Source: Algiphilus sp965216485
GTDB lineage: Bacteria; Pseudomonadota; Gammaproteobacteria; Nevskiales; Nevskiaceae
Assembly (NCBI RefSeq): GCF_965216485.1
Contig: NZ_OZ244162.1
Coordinates: 496,001 to 560,000 of the forward strand
DNA length: 64,000 bases
Direction of reading: 5' to 3'
Positions 9,013 to 22,458 of this stretch are shown in pieces. Positions within the stretch are counted from its first letter, which is position 1. Each line of letters begins with the position of its first letter. The position numbers were made by a program, and so were the translations under genes. Below the pieces are notes generated by a model. The model was not told where the DNA came from, did no database searches, and was given only the letters and a program-made list of their open reading frames with translations.

Positions 9013-10160
9013 TGCAGCTCGCGCCCTGGGCTTCCGATGCCGCCCACACGCGCGGCCGTCGCTATCCCGAGGACGCCCCGAGTGGGCGCAGCGACTACCA
9101 GCGGGACCGAGACCGCATTGTGCACAGCGGTGCCTTCCGGCGCCTGGAGTACAAGACGCAGGTCTTCCTCAATCATGAGGGTGACTGGTTCCGTACCCGA
9201 CTGACGCACTCCCTGGAAGTGGCGCAGATCGCGCGCAGTCTGGCCCGATCGCTGTCGCTCAACGAGGACCTGGTGGAGGCCATCTGTCTCGCCCACGACC
9301 TCGGCCATACGCCCTTCGGTCATGCCGGGCAGGATGCCCTCAACCAGTGCATGCGCGACTACGGCGGCTTCGAGCACAACCTGCAGTCGCTGCGCGTGGT
9401 CGACGAATTGGAGGACAAGTACGCCGATTTCCGCGGCCTCAATCTCACCTTCGAGACCCGCGAAGGCATCCTCAAGCACTGCTCGAAGGCGCGGGCACGC
9501 GGGCTTGGCGATCTCGGCCGCCGTTTTCTCGACGGCACCCAGCCCAGCCTGGAGGCGCAGCTGGCCAACCTCGCCGACGAGATCGCCTACAACAATCACG
9601 ACATCGATGACGGTATCCGCGCCGGCCTGATCACGCTGGACGAACTCGAAGCACTTCCGCTGGTGGCCAAGCCGCTGGACGCCGTACGCAGCCGCCACCC
9701 CGACGCCACGCCCCGTCAGCGTCAGCATGAAGTCATCCGGCGCTTGATCACGCTGCTGGTGGACGATCTGCGCGCGGCCACCGAAGCGCGTCTGGCTGAG
9801 GTAACGCCCACCGATGCCGACGCCGTGCGCGCCCAATCCAGGCCCATCGTGGCCTTCTCCGATGAGATGCGGGCACAGGCCACCGAGCTCAAGCGCTTCC
9901 TGTACCGACGCGTCTATCGCCACCACCGCGTCTATCGCATGACGCGCAAGGCGCAGCGCGTCGTGCGCGATCTATTCGAGGTCCTGCTCGATGATCCTCT
10001 GCTGCTACCACCCGAGCACCAGGCGCGGGCGGCGGCGGGGCGCGAGGCCGAGGGCGATGCCGGTAGTGCCCGTGCCGTGGCTGACTACATTGCCGGCATG
10101 ACCGACCGCTACGCCCTGCACGCCCATGGATCTTTGTTCAATCTCCGGCAGGTGGACTGA
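9012..10160 (+). CDS. dgt: dNTP triphosphohydrolase (dGTPase-like)
   Basis: This HD-domain enzyme hydrolyses dNTPs to deoxynucleosides and triphosphate. The ATG overlaps the aroB stop as TGATG. The 382-residue product carries H66 in RTRLTHSLEV and the H95-D96 pair in AHDLGHTPFGH, the metal-binding HD signature, plus a downstream D in YNNHDIDDG. Its length and sequence fit the shorter deoxyguanosinetriphosphatase-like family rather than the ~505-residue E. coli Dgt, so substrate preference is not certain. Confidence 0.9.
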   Translation: MQLAPWASDAAHTRGRRYPEDAPSGRSDYQRDRDRIVHSGAFRRLEYKTQVFLNHEGDWFRTRLTHSLEVAQIARSLARSLSLNEDLVEAICLAHDLGHTPFGHAGQDALNQCMRDYGGFEHNLQSLRVVDELEDKYADFRGLNLTFETREGILKHCSKARARGLGDLGRRFLDGTQPSLEAQLANLADEIAYNNHDIDDGIRAGLITLDELEALPLVAKPLDAVRSRHPDATPRQRQHEVIRRLITLLVDDLRAATEARLAEVTPTDADAVRAQSRPIVAFSDEMRAQATELKRFLYRRVYRHHRVYRMTRKAQRVVRDLFEVLLDDPLLLPPEHQARAAAGREAEGDAGSARAVADYIAGMTDRYALHAHGSLFNLRQVD

Positions 10161-10182
10161 GAAAGAGCGATAATACGGTTTG

Positions 10183-10260
10183 TGTGCCGGCTGAAACGGC
10201 ACATCCGGTGCACCGTCGACAGTGGCACAAGCCTTGACAGGCCCCGCGCACTGGTTGATA
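10183..10260 (+). promoter_or_regulatory. dgt/gltB intergenic: hairpin and candidate gltB promoter
   Basis: A 7-bp stem (TGTGCCG at 10183-10189 with CGGCACA at 10197-10203, 7-nt loop) lies after dgt but lacks a T-run, so it is at best a weak terminator or an RNA processing hairpin. Downstream, a perfect TTGACA at 10234-10239 is followed after 15-16 bp by TTGATAG, a plausible sigma-70 promoter giving a long (about 120 nt) leader for gltB. I see no recognised riboswitch in that leader. Confidence 0.35.
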
Positions 10261-10387
10261 GTCGCCGGTCGCGCTGCGGCGAGTACCGACGTCTGATCCC
10301 GATTTGGGCGCCCATCTTGAGCCGATGGCGCGTCACGGGTGAGTGTCGCCGCCGCGGCTTCCATGCGTCTTTTACATGGATTGGCTT

Positions 10388-14863
<4,476 letters not shown>

Positions 14864-14876
14864 GGCAAAGGAATTC

Positions 14877-16292
14877 ATGAGCAAGAACAATCTTCATTTC
14901 CTCGATGTCCCCCGCACCGACCCGGAGAAGCTGTCGGTCGAGGTACGCTCGAACAACTACGACGAGATCTACGGCGGCTTCGACGAGGAAACCGCCAAGT
15001 CCCAGTCGGCGCGCTGCCTGGATTGCGGCAACCCCTACTGCGAATGGAAGTGCCCGGTGCACAACTACATTCCGCAGTGGCTGGAGCTGGTCGAGCAGGG
15101 CAATCTCTTTGCCGCCGCCGAGCTGTCGCATGCCACCAACTCGCTGCCCGAAATCTGCGGTCGCGTCTGCCCGCAGGATCGCCTGTGCGAAGGCGCCTGC
15201 ACCCTCAATGACGGCTTCGGCGCGGTGACCATCGGTTCGGTCGAGAAGTACATCTCCGACGAGGCCTTCAAGCAGGGCTGGCGGCCGGATATGTCCAAGG
15301 TCAAGGCCACCGGCAAGCGCGTGGCCGTGGTCGGTGCCGGGCCCGCGGGCCTGGGCTGTGCCGACGTGCTGGCGCGCAACGGCGTGCAGGCCGTGGTCTA
15401 CGATCGCTATCCCGAGATCGGAGGGCTGCTAACCTTCGGGATTCCGCCCTTCAAGCTGGAGAAGGAGGTCGTGCTGACCCGTCGCGAGATCCTCGAGTAC
15501 ATGGGCGTGCAGTTCCGCCTGGGCGTGGATGTCGGCAAGGATGTGGCCTTCGAAGACCTGATGAAGGAATACGACGCGGTCTTTCTGGGCACCGGCACCT
15601 ACACCTATATGAAGGGCGGCTTCCCGGGCGAGGATCTGCCGGGTGTGTACGACGCGCTGCCCTTCCTGGTGTCGAACATCAACCGCATCATGGGCTACGA
15701 GAAGAGCCCGTCGGACTGGATCAACCTCGAGGGCCGGCGCGTGGCCGTGCTCGGTGGCGGCGACACCGCCATGGACTGCACGCGCAGCTCCATCCGTCAG
15801 GGCGCGGAAGAGGTCTACTGCGTCTATCGCCGCGACGAGGCCAACATGCCCGGCTCGCGCCGCGAGGTGGCCAACGCCAAGGAAGAGGGCGTGCAGTTCC
15901 TGTTCAACCGCCAGCCCATCGAGATCGTCGGTGATGGCCGGGTCGAGGGTGTGCGCGTGGTCGAAACCCGCCTCGGCGCACCGGACAACCGGGGCCGTCG
16001 CCGCCCCGAGCCCGTGCCGGGTTCCGAATCGGTGATCGAGTGCGACAACGTCATCATCGCCTTTGGCTTCCGGCCAAGCCCGGGCGACTGGCTGGCGCAG
16101 TACAACGTCGCGCAGCACGAGGACGGCCGCATCTTCGTCGGCAACGGCAAGAACGGCAGCATCGCCTACCAGACCACCAACCCGAAGATCTTCGCCGGCG
16201 GCGACATGGTGCGTGGCTCCGACCTGGTGGTGACCGCCGTCTACGAAGGCCGGGGCGCGGCCGAGGGCATTCTCGAAACCCTCGGCGTGTGA
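14877..16292 (+). CDS. gltD: Glutamate synthase (NADPH) small chain
   Basis: It supplies electrons from NADPH through FAD and two Fe-S clusters to GltB. The 471-residue protein has the N-terminal cysteine sets CLDCGNPYCEWKC and CGRVCPQDRLCEGAC, an FAD dinucleotide fold (VVGAGPAGLGCAD), an NADPH fold (LGGGDTAMDC) and a C-terminal FAD contact (IFAGGDMVRG). The start follows an AAAGGAA box, 13 bp after gltB. Confidence 0.96.
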   Translation: MSKNNLHFLDVPRTDPEKLSVEVRSNNYDEIYGGFDEETAKSQSARCLDCGNPYCEWKCPVHNYIPQWLELVEQGNLFAAAELSHATNSLPEICGRVCPQDRLCEGACTLNDGFGAVTIGSVEKYISDEAFKQGWRPDMSKVKATGKRVAVVGAGPAGLGCADVLARNGVQAVVYDRYPEIGGLLTFGIPPFKLEKEVVLTRREILEYMGVQFRLGVDVGKDVAFEDLMKEYDAVFLGTGTYTYMKGGFPGEDLPGVYDALPFLVSNINRIMGYEKSPSDWINLEGRRVAVLGGGDTAMDCTRSSIRQGAEEVYCVYRRDEANMPGSRREVANAKEEGVQFLFNRQPIEIVGDGRVEGVRVVETRLGAPDNRGRRRPEPVPGSESVIECDNVIIAFGFRPSPGDWLAQYNVAQHEDGRIFVGNGKNGSIAYQTTNPKIFAGGDMVRGSDLVVTAVYEGRGAAEGILETLGV

Positions 16293-16337
16293 TCGAGGGC
16301 CAACGCCACGACCGACTGAATATGAGCAGGCCCTAGC

Positions 16338-17225
16338 CTGGATACCCAGCGAGACAGCGACCTTCGCGGCTGGCTGGCCGCCTTCACCGCGGTCGGGATC
16401 TGGACCGGCTTCATTCTGGTGACGCGCTATTCCGAGCGCGGCACCCTGCTGCCGACGGACCTGGCCGCACTGCGCTTCTTTGCCGCCGGGCTCATCATGC
16501 TGCCCTGGCTGTGGGCTTATCGATGGCGCATGCCGAGCCTGCCGCGCATGGTCGTGCTGGCCCTGTGCGGCGGCCTGGGCTATGCCGGCTTTGCCTACCA
16601 CGGATTCGCCTACGCGCCTGCCGCGCATGCGGCCGTGCTGCTGCCCGGCATGATGCCCTTCCTGGTGGCGCTGGTCGCCATGGCACTGCTTGGCGAGCAG
16701 CCTTCGCGCCAGCGCAGCATCGGCCTGGCCGTCATTGGCGCCGGCATGCTCTGCGTGGCCATCGAGGGTGTCGCGCCCGGTCTTGGCCTGGGACAGACCT
16801 GGCGCGGCGACGCCCTCTTCGTTGCCGCCTCGTTGAGCTGGTCCACCTTCACCGTGCTGCTACGGCGCTGGCAGGTGCAGCCCTGGGATGCGGTGGCCAT
16901 CACCGCGAGCGTATCGGCGGTGCTCTATCTGCCGCTCTACCTGACGCTGCTGCCGCGCCAGCTGCTTGCGGCCCCGCTGTCGGAAATCGCCCTGCAGGGG
17001 GTTTATCAGGGCTTTCTCGCCGTCATCGTCGCCATGGTGCTTTTCGCCCGCGCGGTGAGCGGCATCGGACCGACCCGCATGGGCGTTCTCATGGCGCTGG
17101 TGCCGGTGGCGGCTTCCCTGCTTGCCGTGCCGATTTTGGGCGAACCGCTGACCTGGCTGGCTGCCAGTGGCGTAGTACTGGCCAGCACCGGCGCCATCCT
17201 GGCCGCGCGTGCGCAGGCCCGGTAA
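16338..17225 (+). CDS. EamA/DMT-family transporter, probable CTG start
   Basis: This is a ten-helix drug/metabolite transporter-superfamily exporter of unknown substrate. Standard start codons only allow a GTG at 16419, which would cut off the first membrane helix. Upstream in the same frame, residues WLAAFTAVGIWTGFILVTRYS form a typical EamA helix 1. Reading back, there is a TGA at 16323-16325 and no ATG, GTG or TTG before the helix. The CTG at 16338, preceded by GCAGG at 16326-16330, is the best candidate and gives about 295 residues, normal for the family. The two EamA repeats are evident. A sequencing error or an undetected start cannot be excluded. Confidence 0.82.
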   Translation: MDTQRDSDLRGWLAAFTAVGIWTGFILVTRYSERGTLLPTDLAALRFFAAGLIMLPWLWAYRWRMPSLPRMVVLALCGGLGYAGFAYHGFAYAPAAHAAVLLPGMMPFLVALVAMALLGEQPSRQRSIGLAVIGAGMLCVAIEGVAPGLGLGQTWRGDALFVAASLSWSTFTVLLRRWQVQPWDAVAITASVSAVLYLPLYLTLLPRQLLAAPLSEIALQGVYQGFLAVIVAMVLFARAVSGIGPTRMGVLMALVPVAASLLAVPILGEPLTWLAASGVVLASTGAILAARAQAR

Positions 17226-17300
17226 GGACAGCGACGCAGGTCGGGTCCGCAACAGGGCACAATCGGCGGCGCCACTGTCGGCCAGCCTTTTCGGTCTCTC

Positions 17301-17939
17301 ATGTCTTCCAGCCTGTTGCTCACTGAAACCCAAGCCCGCGTCCTTGCCTGCCTTGTCGAGAAGGGGGTGACCACGCCGGCTTATTACCCGATGACCGTGA
17401 ACGGCGTCATGACCGCGGCCAATCAGAAGAGCAACCGGGCGCCCGTGATGCAGCTGCGGGAAACAGATGTGGGCGGTGCACTGACCGATCTTGAAACCAT
17501 GAAACTGGTCGCCCGGGACGAATCCAGCAGCCGCGCCACCAAATGGCGCCACCGCTTCGAGCATGAGACCTTGCTGCCCAAGCCCGTGCTGGCGGTCTTG
17601 GTCGCCTTGATGCTGCGCGGTCCGCAGACAATCGCCGAACTCAAGAGCCACGGTGCTCCACTGGGCGGCCCCGATGACGCCGACGGCGTGCGTGCCGCGC
17701 TGGATCGCATGGCGGATCGCGCCGATCCCTTGGTCCGCGAATTGCCGCGCGCGCCCGGCCAGTCGGCCACCCGCTGGGCGCATCTGCTCTGCGGCGAGCC
17801 GGTCATTCCGGAGCCCAGCGCGGCCCCCAGCGCCGGCAGCGCCCGCGGCCATCAGCAGGAACTGATCGAGGCCCTGCAGGCGCGCGTCGCCACGCTGGAG
17901 GAAGAAGTGGCAGCGCTCAAGGCCGCCCTCGGTATCTGA
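17301..17939 (+). CDS. yceH: YceH family protein (DUF480)
   Basis: This is a conserved gammaproteobacterial protein with two winged-helix domains and no firmly known function. The 212-residue product starts with the family's LLTETQARVLACLVEKGVTT segment and contains the NQKSNRAPVM motif. It ends in a short coiled coil of Glu/Ala/Leu heptads (about residues 185-210). The gene has its own 75-bp upstream gap, and the DUF488 gene follows after 13 bp. Confidence 0.9.
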   Translation: MSSSLLLTETQARVLACLVEKGVTTPAYYPMTVNGVMTAANQKSNRAPVMQLRETDVGGALTDLETMKLVARDESSSRATKWRHRFEHETLLPKPVLAVLVALMLRGPQTIAELKSHGAPLGGPDDADGVRAALDRMADRADPLVRELPRAPGQSATRWAHLLCGEPVIPEPSAAPSAGSARGHQQELIEALQARVATLEEEVAALKAALGI

Positions 17940-17952
17940 GGGGCGCGCCGCC

Positions 17953-18336
17953 GTGGCCATCCGCATCGTCCGTCTCGGCAGCCCGCGACTGGCCGATGAG
18001 GGTCTGCGTATCGGCGCCGTGCGCCGCCCGCCGCGCGGCGTGCCCAAGGCGGAAGTCGCCAGCCGCGACCTCTACGACTGCTGGTTCCCCAATCTCGCAC
18101 CCAGCGAAGCCTTGCTCAAGGCCTTCGCGCCCCTCGACCCTGCCGAGTGGAAAGGCTTCGAGCGGCGCTATCGCCAGGAAATGAAGACGCCGGAGGCGCG
18201 CCACGCCATCGCCTTGCTGGCAGCGCTCTCGCACCAGACGCACTTCTCCGTCGGCTGCTACTGCGCCGAGGAAGCGCTCTGCCACCGCTCCATCCTGCGC
18301 GCACTGCTCGAACAGCAGGGCGCCCTGCTGCGCTGA
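17953..18336 (+). CDS. DUF488 family protein
   Basis: The small protein (127 residues, GTG start) contains the DUF488 features RPPRGVPKAEV, YDCWFPNLAPS, FERRYRQEM and the terminal Cys/His segment FSVGCYCAEEALCHRSIL. The biochemical function of the family is unknown. Its position directly after yceH suggests cotranscription. Confidence 0.8.
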   Translation: MAIRIVRLGSPRLADEGLRIGAVRRPPRGVPKAEVASRDLYDCWFPNLAPSEALLKAFAPLDPAEWKGFERRYRQEMKTPEARHAIALLAALSHQTHFSVGCYCAEEALCHRSILRALLEQQGALLR

Positions 18337-18510
18337 GAGGCGGGGCCGACGCCCGCTCTCGCCGTCGGGCGGCAACAAGGGCGGGAAGCAAGCGCCATTG
18401 GTGCGACAATTCGGTGGGCGGCGCGCTGCCCCGACCCGGCATCACGAGCCCGGCGCGCATGGCCTGACGTTGCGTCCGCGCCGACCTCCTGTCCCACCTG
18501 CACCTGCTCA

Positions 18511-21500
18511 ATGACGCGTTCCCATCGCAGCCATCTCCAGCAACTGCTCCGCGAGGCGGAGCCAGAACTGCTGGTGCGTGATGTGCGGCGCCTGCGCGGC
18601 AAGGCGCGGCGTGTGCGCGGTGATACGCGGCCGCTGATGCAGGAGCTGCACGCGGCCCGGCAGCGCGCGGTGCAGCGCCAGCAGCGGATTCCGCTGCGCA
18701 TCGACTACCCGCCCGAGCTGCCGGTCAGCGCGGCACGCACCGAACTGCTCGACGCGATCCGCAGCCATCAGGTCCTGGTGGTCTGCGGCGATACCGGCTC
18801 GGGCAAATCCACCCAGTTGCCCAAGCTGTGCCTGGAGGCGGGCCGGGGCCGACGCGGCATGATTGCGCACACCCAGCCCCGTCGCGTTGCCGCGCGCGCC
18901 CTGGCCGGACGCATCGCCGACGAAATGCAGACGCCGCTGGGCGATCTGGTCGGTTTCGAGACGCGCTTCGAGAAGCAGCTGGCCGAGGACGGCGGGCTGA
19001 TCAAGCTGATGACGGACGGCATTTTGCTGAATGAACTGTCGCGTGACCGCGATCTGGCCGCCTACGACACCATCATCATCGACGAGGCGCACGAGCGCAG
19101 TCTCAACATCGACTTCCTGCTCGGCTACCTCAAGCGCCTGCTGCCGCGCCGCCCCGAGCTGAAGCTGATCATCACCTCGGCCACCCTCGATCCCGAAAGC
19201 CTGAGCCGGCATTTCGACGGCGCGCCGGTGCACCACGTCGAAGGCCGCAGCTATCCGGTCAGCGTGCACTACCGGCCCCCGGCCGAGAATGCCGACCCCG
19301 CCGAGGCGGTCGCCGACGCCATCGACGCAGCCTGGGGTGCGCGCCCGGATGGCGATGCATTGGTCTTCCTGCCCGGCGAGCGCGAGATCCGCGATGCCGC
19401 CCGCGTGCTGCGCGGCCGGCGCAAGGACGCGGAAGTGCTGCCGCTCTATGCGCGCCTCGGCAGCCGCGCACAGGACGCAGTCTTCCGCAAGGCGCCCCGA
19501 CAGCGCGTGGTGCTCGCCACCAATGTCGCGGAGACCTCGCTCACCGTGCCGGGCATCCGCTATGTGGTGGATACCGGCACCGCGCGCGTGGCCCGCTTCC
19601 AGCCGCGTTCGGGCGTGCAGTCGCTCAAGATCGAACCCATCAGCCAGGCCGCCGCCGCGCAGCGCGCCGGCCGCTGCGGCCGGGTCGGCCCCGGCATCTG
19701 CATCCGCCTGTATAGCGAGGACGACTTTCAGCGGCGTCCCGCCTTCACCGATCCGGAAATCCGGCGCGCCAATCTTGCCGGCGTGATCCTGCAGATGGCG
19801 GCGCTGAAGCTGGGCGCTGTGGTCGATTTTCCCTGGCTGGACGCCCCCGAGCAGCGCCATCTGCGCGAAGGCGAGCGCCTGTTGCGCGAACTGGGCGCCC
19901 TCGACGAGAGCGGGGGCCTGACCCGCACCGGGCAGCAGCTTGCGCGCCTGCCGCTGGACCCGCGCATGGCGCGCATCGCGCTGGCAGCCAAGGGCCATGT
20001 CGCGGAGGACGCCGCCCTCATTCTGGCGGCCGCGCTGGCGGTGGCCGACCCGCACGAGCAGCCGCCCGATCAGCGCGACGTCGCCAAATCCGCCCACGGC
20101 CAGTGGCGCCACCCCCGCTCCGATTTCCTCACCCTGCTCAATCTCTGGGATCGCACCCGCGCGCTCCGGCGCGACGAGGGTACGGCGGCGCTGCGGCGCT
20201 GGTGCGAAAAGCATTTCGTCAGCTTCAATCGTCTGCGCGAATGGGGCCTGGTGGTCACGCAGTTGCGCCAGGCCCTCGGCGTGCGGGCGGCGGCGGACCG
20301 GCCGCTGGACGATGCCGGCCGCGCCCAGGCGCTCAAGCAGCTCTACGCGCCGCTGCATCAGGCGCTGCTTGCCGGGCTGGTGGATCACATCGGCATGCGC
20401 CAGCCGGAAAAGAACGGCTATCAGGGTCCCAGAGGCCGGCAATTCGAGATCTTTCCCGGCTCCGGCGTGGCACGCAAGGCACCGCCCTGGGTGATGTGCG
20501 CCGAACTGGCGCAGACCCGCAAGCTGTTTGCGCGCACCGTGGCGGGCATCGAACCGGCCTGGCTGGAAGAGGTGGCCCCGCATCTGGTGCGGCGCAGTCT
20601 GGAGCACCCGGAATTCAATCCGAAACGGGGGGAGGTCTCGGCCACCGAGGTGGTGCGCTTCCACGGTCTGACGCTGTCCAGCCGCGCCCGCCACTATGGC
20701 AGTCAGCATCCGGAGGAGGCGCGCGCCCTTTTCATCCGGGAAGCACTGGTGCGCGGTGCGCTGCGCAATCCGCCGGCCTTCCTGCGCGACAACCTCGCGC
20801 TGGTGGAGGCCGTGCGCGAGAAGGAGGCGCGCATGCGCCGTCCGGACCTGCTCGCCGACGAGGATCAGCTGTTCGCCTTCTATGACGCCCGTCTGCCGGC
20901 CGATGTCTGCACGCAGGCCGCGCTTGAGCGCTGGCTGAAGCGCACCGGCCAGAGCGAGCGGCGCGCGGGCGGCGACTCGCCGTTGGCGGCGCTCAAGCAG
21001 CAGCTGTCCACGCGCGGTCCGCTGCATATGCGCGAGCCGGACGTGCTGCGGCCCGGCGCCGATGCCGATGTCGAGGCACTCTTTCCCGAAGTGATCGACG
21101 TCGATGGCCACACCATCGCGCTGGAGTATCGCCACGACCCCGGTGCCGAGGCGGACGGCGTCACCTTCATCCTCGATCTGCCGGCACTGTTCGCGCTGCC
21201 GGCCTCGCGTTTCGACTGGCTGGTGCGCGGGCTGCGCCCGGCGCTGTTCGAGGCACTGCTGCGCAGCCTGCCCAAGAAGCTACGCGGCCGGGTCACGCCG
21301 GCGGCGCATTACGCGGACGCGCTGACCGAACGCCTCGGGCCGGGCGATGGCCCTCTGCTGCCCGCCATCGGCCATGCCTTGCAGGCGATGTGCGGCGTGC
21401 AAGTGACGCCGGAGGACTTCGACCGCGAGCGCCTGCCGCCGCATCTGTGCCCGCGCCTCCGGCTGCTCGACGCCCAGGGCGCCCAGCTGGGGGAGGCCGA

Positions 21501-22392
21501 CAGCCTGGAGGCCTTGCGCGCCCGCTTTGGTGCCTTGGCGCGATCGGCGGTGGCCGAGGCCGCCTCTGGATCGGAATGGGTGCGCGATCACTTGCGCGAC
21601 TGGGATTTCGACGCACTGCCCGAACAGGTCACGCTGCCCAACGGCCTCCCCGCCTATCCGGCGCTGGTGGCGGAGGGCAACCACGTGCACCTTCGACCCT
21701 TCGAGTCACGCCAGGCTGCCGACCAGGCGCACGCGGCGGGCTGCCGCCAGTTGCTGCTCAACGCCGTCGGCAGCCGCGCGCGCAATGTCGCCAAGACGGT
21801 GAGCAAGCGCTTCGGCCTGCAACTGGCCACCACCGCGCACCGCCCGGAGACGCTGGCGCAGGCCGTCGTGCGGCGCTGTGCCGACGAGATCTTCGAACCG
21901 CCCGCGATCCGCAGCCGCGCGGCCTTCGAGGCAGCCGTGGCAAGACGTACCGACTTCAGTCTGCGCGCGCAGCAGGTGATGGACGATCTGGCCGACTGGT
22001 TCGGCCGTGCGGTGAGGTTGCGCGGACGGCTCAAGGACCTGCAGCGCGCCTTTCCCGAGGCCATCGCCGATGCGCGCGCGCAGCTCGACAGCCTGCTCGC
22101 CGAGGATTGCGTGGAGCGCATTCCGAGCGCGCACTGGGCGCGGGTCACGGTCTATCTGCAGGCGCTGGAGCGCCGGCTGGAGCGACTGGCCAACAAGCCG
22201 CAGCGCGACGCGCAGTGCCAGCAGCAGATCCACGCCGTGCGCGGCAAGGAGGCCCTGCCGCTGACCACCGCCGCGCGCTGGATCGAGGAGGAATGGCGCG
22301 TCGCCCTGTTCGCGCAGGAACTCAAGGCCCAGAACGCGCCTAGCGCAGAGGCTTTGCGGCGCGCAATCGACGCGACGCCGCGCAGCACCTAG
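18511..22392 (+). CDS. hrpA: ATP-dependent RNA helicase HrpA
   Basis: HrpA is a DEAH-box helicase; the E. coli protein has been linked to mRNA processing and to resolving stalled ribosomes. The 1293 residues carry Walker A GDTGSGKSTQLPK, the DEAH box in IIIDEAHERSLN, SATLDPESLSRHF (motif III), QRAGRCGRVGPG (motif VI), then the helicase-associated domain, the OB-fold and the long C-terminal DUF3418 extension. Length matches HrpA (about 1300) rather than the shorter HrpB. The large open frame on the opposite strand is a shadow. Confidence 0.95.
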   Translation: MTRSHRSHLQQLLREAEPELLVRDVRRLRGKARRVRGDTRPLMQELHAARQRAVQRQQRIPLRIDYPPELPVSAARTELLDAIRSHQVLVVCGDTGSGKSTQLPKLCLEAGRGRRGMIAHTQPRRVAARALAGRIADEMQTPLGDLVGFETRFEKQLAEDGGLIKLMTDGILLNELSRDRDLAAYDTIIIDEAHERSLNIDFLLGYLKRLLPRRPELKLIITSATLDPESLSRHFDGAPVHHVEGRSYPVSVHYRPPAENADPAEAVADAIDAAWGARPDGDALVFLPGEREIRDAARVLRGRRKDAEVLPLYARLGSRAQDAVFRKAPRQRVVLATNVAETSLTVPGIRYVVDTGTARVARFQPRSGVQSLKIEPISQAAAAQRAGRCGRVGPGICIRLYSEDDFQRRPAFTDPEIRRANLAGVILQMAALKLGAVVDFPWLDAPEQRHLREGERLLRELGALDESGGLTRTGQQLARLPLDPRMARIALAAKGHVAEDAALILAAALAVADPHEQPPDQRDVAKSAHGQWRHPRSDFLTLLNLWDRTRALRRDEGTAALRRWCEKHFVSFNRLREWGLVVTQLRQALGVRAAADRPLDDAGRAQALKQLYAPLHQALLAGLVDHIGMRQPEKNGYQGPRGRQFEIFPGSGVARKAPPWVMCAELAQTRKLFARTVAGIEPAWLEEVAPHLVRRSLEHPEFNPKRGEVSATEVVRFHGLTLSSRARHYGSQHPEEARALFIREALVRGALRNPPAFLRDNLALVEAVREKEARMRRPDLLADEDQLFAFYDARLPADVCTQAALERWLKRTGQSERRAGGDSPLAALKQQLSTRGPLHMREPDVLRPGADADVEALFPEVIDVDGHTIALEYRHDPGAEADGVTFILDLPALFALPASRFDWLVRGLRPALFEALLRSLPKKLRGRVTPAAHYADALTERLGPGDGPLLPAIGHALQAMCGVQVTPEDFDRERLPPHLCPRLRLLDAQGAQLGEADSLEALRARFGALARSAVAEAASGSEWVRDHLRDWDFDALPEQVTLPNGLPAYPALVAEGNHVHLRPFESRQAADQAHAAGCRQLLLNAVGSRARNVAKTVSKRFGLQLATTAHRPETLAQAVVRRCADEIFEPPAIRSRAAFEAAVARRTDFSLRAQQVMDDLADWFGRAVRLRGRLKDLQRAFPEAIADARAQLDSLLAEDCVERIPSAHWARVTVYLQALERRLERLANKPQRDAQCQQQIHAVRGKEALPLTTAARWIEEEWRVALFAQELKAQNAPSAEALRRAIDATPRST

Positions 22393-22458
22393 GGCGCTTG
22401 CCGTGGCCCCTGAGCCGCGCCACTATCGGGGTTCCGGTTCCGGCTTGGAGGAGACGCC

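Noticed and set aside
10183..10203. Rho-independent terminator after dgt
   Set aside because: The 7-bp stem has no following T-run, so it was listed only as a hairpin.
18508..21135. 875-codon minus-strand frame opposite hrpA
   Set aside because: Shadow of the HrpA frame, with no recognisable domain.
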